From Anaerolineae bacterium (lineage in GTDB: Bacteria; Chloroflexota; Anaerolineae; Aggregatilineales; Phototrophicaceae), in assembly GCA_025454675.1 (NCBI GenBank), contig JALONZ010000013.1, forward strand, positions 1-13,070: a stretch of DNA of 13,070 nt. The letters are read 5' to 3'. How positions within the stretch are numbered: the stretch's first letter is position 1; each line of letters starts with the position of its first letter. The notes under the pieces were generated by a model. It ran no database searches and had not been told where the DNA came from. It worked only from the letters and a program-made list of their open reading frames with translations. The position numbers and the translations under genes are program-made. This document shows positions 7,612 to 13,070 of this stretch, one piece after another.

Positions 7612-10600
7612 ATGAAGAGAATTGTTATTTTATGTTTGATATTACTTAGCTTGGGGTTTATACCTAAGCCCGTACATGCACAGCCAATATCACCATTCGA
7701 CATAGGACAAGCCCGCTTGAATGGGCTAACTTTGTTGGAAGGTACACGGTATGTTTTTATTTTACCATATAATAATGCCGATGCGCTTTATGATTTAACT
7801 GTTCAGTTGGACTTACCCAATGGGGCGCAATTGGTGAATGCCCAGCAAACGGATAAAGTTTTTTTCAATGGCATTACCGAAGATGAGCGTGGGGTACATC
7901 TGTTTTGGCGTGCGCCAGAAATTTTTAGTGGCGATTTATTTGCCCCTTTTGCCTTTACATTGGCACAACCGATTGATGCGTTTGTGACAGCTACAGCCAC
8001 ATGGCACGACTCGCTCAATCAGTCGCAATCAGTGCAAATTGTTGTCTCTCCCAATACCCTGAATGCTGTTGGGCAGGGCGGGGCGCTCAATTCTGAAGGG
8101 GTTATCCCTGCGGGACAATTTACATTTATTGGTGATACAGGGGTTGTCATTTATAGTGGTCAAGAGATTCCCTCCAGCGCGATTACCGTGCGTGAAGCCA
8201 CCCCAAACGAAGACCCCCCCGCCGAACTTGGTGATTTTTGGTGGTGTTCGGGCTTAGAATTGCAAGGTGTTAGTGGGGTTACAGTTTATGTCCCCCTCCG
8301 CAAACCCCTGCCACCCCTTATGCCGTTGACGCTGTTCGCGCAAGTGAATGGTCAATGGCAAGTGACCGATATTATGGGTTATGTGAGTGCTGATGGGTTA
8401 TACGCCGTGTATGACCATCCGGGTGGTATTATCTTCACGGGGACAGAAGCCGAAAATAACCCAACCGAAGCCCCTCCTGCGCCCCCACCACCACCCGATA
8501 GTGATGGCGATGGCTTTACTGATGATGTGGATTCATGCCCAACATCAGGCAATGCTGGTTTTGGTGTGGATGGCGTGGGATGCCCATTGCCACCACCCGA
8601 TAGCGATGGCGATGGGTTTGCCGACCCGAATGATGCTTGCCCAAATGCGGGGGATGCTGGTTTTGGCTTAGGTGGGGATGGCTGTCCATTATCACCGCCA
8701 CCGCCCCCACTGGATAGTGATGGTGACGGTCGTCCTGATGATGCCGACTCATGTCCAAATGCGGGAGATGCTGGTTTTGGGATAGATGGCGATGGCTGTC
8801 CAAACTCGCCACCACCTGATAGCGATGGTGATGGTATCCCCGATTTTAGCGATATTTGCCCAACACAAGGTGATTTGGGACTCGGTTTGAATCCGGATGG
8901 TTGTCCGATATTACCCCCGCTCGATACAGATGGAGATGGCGTTGCAGACCTAAATGATACTTGCCCTAATCAGGGTGATATTGGGTTTGGCATTAGCCCA
9001 GATGGTTGCCCCTTATTGCCTACATTCACACCAACATCCGAAGTTCCAGCGCCAACCGAGCCACCAACGGCTACATTTACGCCAACAACCCCGCCTCTGC
9101 CAACACCGAACCCGCCACAACTGCTCAGATTTAATTTTGCCCAGTTTACGGTTATCTTTGGGACAACTGCCCAAGCCCAAGTGGAAATTACCGAGCCATT
9201 CCCCGCCGATGTGCGTTTGAGTGTACAGCCGCTGGCTGGTGCAAGTAGCATCCCATTCAGCGCACCAAGCGAGGTGGTGATTCCGCAAGGTGCGACATCC
9301 GTTAGCTTTGGTGTGTCGGCGAATGAAAATCGGAATGGGTTCATCACCCTGCAAATTAGCCCTGTAGATAATCCGAGTTCAGTGTTGATTGCCAATGTAT
9401 TGGTACAACCGCTTGAATTGCGCGGTGTGACAGTGAATAGCCTTCCCATATTGCCTGCCCAATCCATAACAGGCACCGTATCCATGAGCAATCCCGCTGA
9501 ATTTGATATTGCGATTCAATTGGTGAGCAATAGCCCCGATGTGTTGGTATCGCCTGTGGTGATGCCTGCGGGTGCGACCAGTGTTGATTTTAATATCACC
9601 CCCACCGCGCAATTCAGCACCACACAAGCCCAAATCACCGCAAGTTTTGGCGATACCGCCATTTTTGGCACAAAATCGGCTAATAGCCCTGTGTTGGGTC
9701 TGCAATCACAAGTGAATTATCAAGTGGTGTTGCCTGCTACCATCAGCACACCGGGCGATTATCAGGGTGAAATTGTTGTAGATTCTATTTTGCCCACAAC
9801 AACGCGCTTTATCCTTGTTACCGATAGAAGCGATGTTATCGTCCCTTCCGAAGTGGTATTGCCCGCTTCTACACAGCGTGTTCCATTTATATTCACGGTG
9901 GTGGATGGTGGCGTATTTAATGAAGATGTTGCCATTCGTGCCATAGAGACCATCACCAGTAGCACCGCAACAGGCATATTCAAACTGCATACCTTACGCA
10001 TTCAATCGGTGGCATTTGCCGAACCGACCATCACCGCGGGACTCACATCGGTTGTGCGCGTGACGCTGAACGCCCCCGTCCCCAGTGGCATAGCCGAAGT
10101 GACCATCAGCCTGAATAATGCGGATGTCGTCCCGAATTTAACCCCTGTGGATGTGAACGCAGGTTTGTATACATTGCAAATTCCGCAAGGCGCATCTACC
10201 GCCCAATTTGATGTGACCGCATCGGCAACCTTGAGTGATGATGCGCCTGTCACTCTGCAAGCGATTTTCCCTGCTGATGTATCTGTCACTACTACCGCCC
10301 AAGCCTTAGCGGGGGTGCGGATTGTCTCATTCGATTTCGGCACAACCCCCATTTCGCCGAATAGCCTTGCGATTGGGACAGTTCGTTTGAATATTCCCGC
10401 CCCAACACGCACCGAAATTCGGTTTGCGCCCGCCGATTCTGGCGCATTTTTCTTCACTCTGCCTCAATTGATATTTGTGGAGACCGGGCAAACATCGGTG
10501 ACTGTTGCGATTCAAACCCCATTACGGACACCCACAGCGCGGGTTGGCATCATTGCCCATTTTGCCTCACAAACCCCCGCGCAAGGTGTGACCGGTTTCT

Positions 10601-12447
10601 TTACGGTTGCTGATATACAGATAACAGGGATTGAATTGTCATCGCCGACAATATCGGTTGGGCAAACGGTCAATCTGATAGCGCGTTTTAGCCAACCGTT
10701 GCCATCTCGTGGGTTTATCTCTGTGCAGTTTTTGGATGCTTTTGGACAAACAACTTCTTTAATATCACGGACGGGTGGTTCTGCGGAGGCAGGTGCGACC
10801 GAAGCCGTCATGCAATTGAATTTGTTGTCGTCTGGATTTAGTACAGGTGTTGTGGGGGATACCATTCCCATCACGGTTATCGCATCATTTGGCACTGTGA
10901 TTGGTGATGGTGGTGCAAATCAACAAACAACGACTCTGCAAGCTGTGCCATTTATGATGCCAGAAAGTGTTGTATCTACACAATTGGGGACAGTATTAGC
11001 CAGTACCAATGCCATGCCGTCTTTGCAAATTCGGGTAAGAGGGGCGCGTTCAACAACAGGTGGGACATTGCAGATCTCATCCAGCCATCCCGAATTTGTC
11101 ATTCCTGCCGAAGAGACGGTGCAAGTGCCAGCCAATACTGCCACCATTACCGTCCCGCTCAGATTGGTCAGTAACAACTTTGCGAATAACTCGCAATCCA
11201 TTACCTTTACCGTGCGCGATGTGAACGGGCAAAGCCCCAAAACGGTACAAATCAATTTTGCTAAGCCGAATGTTTCATCGCTATCTATCACACAATTTAC
11301 CTCAACGCTCACAGGTTCACCATTCATAGAGGCGCGTGTTGCCAGTAACAGCAATGTCACTTTAAGTTGTGGCAATCCGTGTTATTTCAGTGGCTTGAAC
11401 AATGGTGCAATTACCCCAACACGCACACAACCATTGGGTACAAATCAATCATTCACAGTTTCGTTGGGGAATGTTTTCCCATATGTCGCATTTAGTGCCG
11501 ATGAGCAACTCTCCTCAACCATCACCGCACAGTCAGAGGAATCTCAGCGCCAAGCCAGTCATACGATTTCGCCATCAGGCATAATCAATGCGTCACTATC
11601 ACAATCGGGGACGGGGCAATCGGCATTTTTGTTGGGCGCTATTACGGTGAGTGGTCAAAGCACTGGCACAGTTCGCTTTACCCTAGAAAGCAGTGTGCCT
11701 TCGCTAATTCCACCGACATTCTTCACCTATGACCCCCCAACTTGTAATACCAGGTCGGCTGGTTTCGCCTCGCGTTCTTTCTCGTCTGCATTTGGTGGCG
11801 CTCTTTTATGGTGTTTGGATATTCGGGAAGAGGCGGTTTCTGTCAATACACCTGTTACGATTACATTGGTAGCGACCAGCATTTCAAATAATATCACGTA
11901 TACCAGTCGTAAATCGTTCACGGTGATTGTGTCGCCCGCAGGGAGTGCGGCAACACCAACCCCAACACTTACGCCGATTGTGTTGGCGGGTAATGTGGCA
12001 ACACCCATCCCCGTCCAAAATTTTGGGCAGAATGTTACGGTGAATGTGGTGACGAATACCCCAACACCCACATTCACACCCACGCCAACCCCAACACCTA
12101 CTTCGACACCTGCGCCAATTGTGGTGCAACAAGCCTTTGTCGTATTTACCCAACCTATAGTGACCCCTGTCCCCGTGACATTGAGTATTTCCGTGAATAC
12201 CAGCACACGGCGGGCAACGATTTCGATTGCCAGCACACGCACTACCGACTTGGTGGTATCACTCAGTTCATCTAATTCTCGGATTATCGGCGTGCCAAGT
12301 TCCGTGACAATTCCAAGCGGGTCGCGCTCGGTCAGTTTCGATTATACGGTGAACACCCGAAATGTGGTTATATCGCCGACAACGGTTCGGATTACCGCCA
12401 GTGGGGGAGGAAGCAGTACCAGCGCCAGTGTTACAGTAAGGCGCTAG
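7612..12447 (+). CDS. Giant exported repeat protein with thrombospondin type-3-like and tandem Ig-like/beta-sandwich domains
   Basis: The product is 1611 residues. A signal peptide (MKRIVILCLILL..., cleavage after VHA at 21-23) directs export; there is no lipobox. Residues about 24-290 are an unrecognised beta-rich domain. Five thrombospondin type-3-like repeats begin at 296, 330, 368, 403 and 438, each with a DxDGDG calcium-type loop and two cysteines. A Pro/Thr linker (469-502) leads to about seven tandem domains of roughly 100 residues (about 503-1205) sharing a motif like VxIPxGATSVxF. Residues about 1205-1440 include C1253/C1257 and C1378/C1401. A second Pro/Thr linker (about 1445-1502) precedes a C-terminal domain carrying the same motif (TIPSGSRSVSF, 1566-1576). 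No membrane segment, LPXTG or other anchor is seen at the end (ASVTVRR). Function is not known; the architecture suggests an extracellular structural or adhesive protein stabilised by calcium. It is divergent from the Ser/Thr kinase. Confidence 0.88.
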   Translation: MKRIVILCLILLSLGFIPKPVHAQPISPFDIGQARLNGLTLLEGTRYVFILPYNNADALYDLTVQLDLPNGAQLVNAQQTDKVFFNGITEDERGVHLFWRAPEIFSGDLFAPFAFTLAQPIDAFVTATATWHDSLNQSQSVQIVVSPNTLNAVGQGGALNSEGVIPAGQFTFIGDTGVVIYSGQEIPSSAITVREATPNEDPPAELGDFWWCSGLELQGVSGVTVYVPLRKPLPPLMPLTLFAQVNGQWQVTDIMGYVSADGLYAVYDHPGGIIFTGTEAENNPTEAPPAPPPPPDSDGDGFTDDVDSCPTSGNAGFGVDGVGCPLPPPDSDGDGFADPNDACPNAGDAGFGLGGDGCPLSPPPPPLDSDGDGRPDDADSCPNAGDAGFGIDGDGCPNSPPPDSDGDGIPDFSDICPTQGDLGLGLNPDGCPILPPLDTDGDGVADLNDTCPNQGDIGFGISPDGCPLLPTFTPTSEVPAPTEPPTATFTPTTPPLPTPNPPQLLRFNFAQFTVIFGTTAQAQVEITEPFPADVRLSVQPLAGASSIPFSAPSEVVIPQGATSVSFGVSANENRNGFITLQISPVDNPSSVLIANVLVQPLELRGVTVNSLPILPAQSITGTVSMSNPAEFDIAIQLVSNSPDVLVSPVVMPAGATSVDFNITPTAQFSTTQAQITASFGDTAIFGTKSANSPVLGLQSQVNYQVVLPATISTPGDYQGEIVVDSILPTTTRFILVTDRSDVIVPSEVVLPASTQRVPFIFTVVDGGVFNEDVAIRAIETITSSTATGIFKLHTLRIQSVAFAEPTITAGLTSVVRVTLNAPVPSGIAEVTISLNNADVVPNLTPVDVNAGLYTLQIPQGASTAQFDVTASATLSDDAPVTLQAIFPADVSVTTTAQALAGVRIVSFDFGTTPISPNSLAIGTVRLNIPAPTRTEIRFAPADSGAFFFTLPQLIFVETGQTSVTVAIQTPLRTPTARVGIIAHFASQTPAQGVTGFFTVADIQITGIELSSPTISVGQTVNLIARFSQPLPSRGFISVQFLDAFGQTTSLISRTGGSAEAGATEAVMQLNLLSSGFSTGVVGDTIPITVIASFGTVIGDGGANQQTTTLQAVPFMMPESVVSTQLGTVLASTNAMPSLQIRVRGARSTTGGTLQISSSHPEFVIPAEETVQVPANTATITVPLRLVSNNFANNSQSITFTVRDVNGQSPKTVQINFAKPNVSSLSITQFTSTLTGSPFIEARVASNSNVTLSCGNPCYFSGLNNGAITPTRTQPLGTNQSFTVSLGNVFPYVAFSADEQLSSTITAQSEESQRQASHTISPSGIINASLSQSGTGQSAFLLGAITVSGQSTGTVRFTLESSVPSLIPPTFFTYDPPTCNTRSAGFASRSFSSAFGGALLWCLDIREEAVSVNTPVTITLVATSISNNITYTSRKSFTVIVSPAGSAATPTPTLTPIVLAGNVATPIPVQNFGQNVTVNVVTNTPTPTFTPTPTPTPTSTPAPIVVQQAFVVFTQPIVTPVPVTLSISVNTSTRRATISIASTRTTDLVVSLSSSNSRIIGVPSSVTIPSGSRSVSFDYTVNTRNVVISPTTVRITASGGGSSTSASVTVRR
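8497..9015 (+). repeat. Five thrombospondin type-3-like coding repeats
   Basis: Repeats start at 8497, 8599, 8713, 8818 and 8923, so spacing is 102, 114, 105 and 105 bases; differences come from the Pro linkers. Each encodes D(S/T)DGDG, then a D-x-CP, a Gly-rich stretch and a GCP. Copies 1-3 share the DNA string TGCTGGTTTTGG and read AGFG; copies 4 and 5 are more diverged (LGLGLNPDG, IGFGISPDG). The repeated Asp/Asn positions are those that bind calcium in this family. Confidence 0.85.
9016..9117 (+). repeat. Pro/Thr-rich linker 1 coding segment
   Basis: It encodes TFTPTSEVPAPTEPP and similar low-complexity sequence between the calcium-type repeats and the tandem beta domains. Such extended linkers are commonly glycosylated spacers in surface proteins, and their TPT style is frequent in Chloroflexota. 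Confidence 0.6.
9118..11224 (+). repeat. Tandem array of about seven Ig-like/beta-sandwich-like domains
   Basis: A recurring motif, hydrophobic-x-(V/I/L)-P-x-G-(A/S)-T-S-V-x-F, can be followed along the protein, with the Pro (or its equivalent) at residues 558, 652, 751, 858, about 957, about 1060 and 1173. The spacing is 94 to 113 residues, as expected for tandem beta-sandwich domains. Copies 1, 2 and 4 are closest to consensus (IPQGATSVSF, MPAGATSVDF, IPQGASTAQF); copies 5 and 6 lack the Pro. Domain borders are estimates. Confidence 0.6.
11944..12117 (+). repeat. Pro/Thr-rich linker 2 coding segment, DNA low-complexity
   Basis: Two runs (ATPTPTLTP, then TPTPTFTPTPTPTPTSTP) flank a short hydrophobic stretch. 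At the DNA level 12058-12110 is an imperfect run of CCAACACC/CACACC-type units, which could change length by slippage in multiples of six bases without breaking the frame. Confidence 0.6.
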
Positions 12448-12459
12448 AAGAGCGTGATT

Positions 12460-12489
12460 TGTAGGGGCTTGCCATGGCAAGCCCCTACA
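12460..12489. terminator. Perfect 30-bp palindrome between convergent genes, probable bidirectional terminator or dispersed repeat
   Basis: The arm TGTAGGGGCTTGCCA (12460-12474) is followed immediately by its exact reverse complement (12475-12489), with CCATGG at the centre. In RNA it would form a GC-rich hairpin of about 13 bp with a 4-base loop. It starts 12 bases after the stop of the exported protein gene and ends 18 bases from the stop of the minus-strand gene. A T run on the plus strand begins only at 12504, so it is not a textbook intrinsic terminator. The GTAGGGGC...GCCCCTAC form is reminiscent of dispersed intergenic palindromes. Confidence 0.6.
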
Positions 12490-12507
12490 TTTGGTAGGCA
12501 TTATTTT

Positions 12508-13070
12508 TTATAACAATTCGCGCACCCGAATTTCATCATATTTTGCGCCGAGTTGTTTGAAGGTATCCGCCGCTTTTTGTAAAGTAGAACGGCGTTCCAC
12601 AGGATTTTTTGTGATATGTTGGGCAATCAGAACCCGAATAATGGTTTCTTCATAACGCATTTCTGATGCTAAGGCAATCGAAAGGGCTTTTTGCCACCAT
12701 TGCTCGGCTTTTTGACGGTCTCCATTCAGCCAATAGGTCATCCCCACACAACGCCAATACCATGCCTTGCCTGTAACGAGGATGCTGGTAGATTCTTTGA
12801 ACATTGCCAATGCTTCTTCGGCATATTTTTTGAAGTCGGCACGTTTTGATGTGTTGGGATGTGTTGCCCAAATTTCTATCATCAATTCTGCCAATGCCCC
12901 ATAGCCCAGCAGGGTATATAAACCACGTTTATCGGGCATGGTTTTGATATGGGCTAAGGCTTCAACGGCGGCTTTTTCGCCAATGTCAATTTGTTTGCTA
13001 CGCCATAATGCCAACGCCAAAATGCTATAGGATGTGGTGGTCGCATCAAGGTCATCGCTGAATTGTGGGA
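12508..13070 (-). CDS. TPR-like protein, C-terminal fragment (5' end outside window)
   Basis: The frame is open from the right edge (13070) to a TAA at the complement of 12508-12510, giving 186 full codons. A TTG at 13020 could be taken as a start, but the frame continues upstream of it in the same style (DATTTSYSILALALWRSK), so this is the end of a longer protein. The visible part is helical and TPR-like, with repeat-type stretches such as YWRCVGMTYWLNGDRQKAEQWWQKAL and TLQKAADTFKQLGAKYDEIRVREL; the last residues are the sort of helix pair that closes the TPR tails of cyclase-ATPase-TPR or kinase-ATPase-TPR regulators. No catalytic domain is in the window, so the output is unknown. It converges with the exported protein gene across 60 bases. 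Confidence 0.75.
   Translation of the reverse strand, partial: PQFSDDLDATTTSYSILALALWRSKQIDIGEKAAVEALAHIKTMPDKRGLYTLLGYGALAELMIEIWATHPNTSKRADFKKYAEEALAMFKESTSILVTGKAWYWRCVGMTYWLNGDRQKAEQWWQKALSIALASEMRYEETIIRVLIAQHITKNPVERRSTLQKAADTFKQLGAKYDEIRVRELL

Noticed and set aside
8497..9015. CRISPR-like array from regular ~105-base spacing
   Set aside because: Repeats are in frame, encode a known calcium-binding pattern, and the units are neither identical nor separated by unique spacers.
8970..9491. Long antisense open frame (173 residues) opposite the exported protein
   Set aside because: It lies fully inside a clear gene, has no recognisable domain or ribosome site, and reflects the low stop-codon density of Pro/Thr/Val-rich coding DNA; the same holds for other antisense frames at 10002-10457, 10920-11375 and 11727-12242.
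12508..13020. A complete 170-residue gene starting with TTG at 13020
   Set aside because: The frame stays open to the window edge with the same helical character, so it is the tail of a longer gene.

Overview
The window carries six protein-coding genes, two of them cut by the window edges, and almost no empty DNA. Composition is moderate in GC. The Thr-Pro linkers (TPTPTP type) between domains of a very long exported protein, the LiaR-like response regulator paired with a GAF-containing HisKA_3 kinase, and the kinase-ATPase-TPR protein together suggest a member of the Chloroflexota (Anaerolineae-like). That assignment is an inference from style, not from a marker gene.

Layout: (1) 1-1779, minus strand, the N-terminal part of a membrane sensor protein (TM, extracellular Cache, TM, HAMP, GAF, start of a PAS-like domain), running off the left edge. 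(2) 1780-2020, a divergent intergenic region with a cluster of direct and inverted TAGCCA(T/C)(G/A)T repeats. (3) 2021-4189, plus strand, a two-gene operon: a soluble receiver-GAF-HisKA_3-HATPase histidine kinase, then a NarL/LuxR-type response regulator 3 bases later. (4) 4170-7421, minus strand, a 1083-residue cytoplasmic Ser/Thr kinase fused to a STAND/AAA_16-type ATPase and a long TPR-like region; its 3' end overlaps the response regulator by 20 bases. (5) 7422-7611, a divergent control region with a 16-bp perfect inverted repeat. (6) 7612-12447, plus strand, a 1611-residue exported protein: signal peptide, unrecognised N-terminal domain, five thrombospondin type-3-like calcium-binding repeats, a Pro/Thr linker, about seven tandem beta-sandwich-like domains, a Cys-containing region, a second Pro/Thr linker and a C-terminal beta-sandwich-like module. 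(7) 12460-12489, a perfect 30-bp palindrome between convergent genes. (8) 12508-13070, minus strand, the C-terminal end of a TPR-like protein, running off the right edge.

Four of the six genes are signal transduction proteins (membrane sensor, soluble histidine kinase, response regulator, Ser/Thr kinase-ATPase), and a fifth is probably regulatory by its TPR tail. The sixth is a giant exported protein divergent from the Ser/Thr kinase. A reasonable inference is that this is a locus controlling the cell surface, but no direct link is visible. The most unusual single point is that the N-terminal receiver of the histidine kinase has glutamate where the phospho-accepting aspartate should be, while its other active-site residues are intact. 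No RNA genes, CRISPR arrays, insertion sequences or attachment sites were seen.
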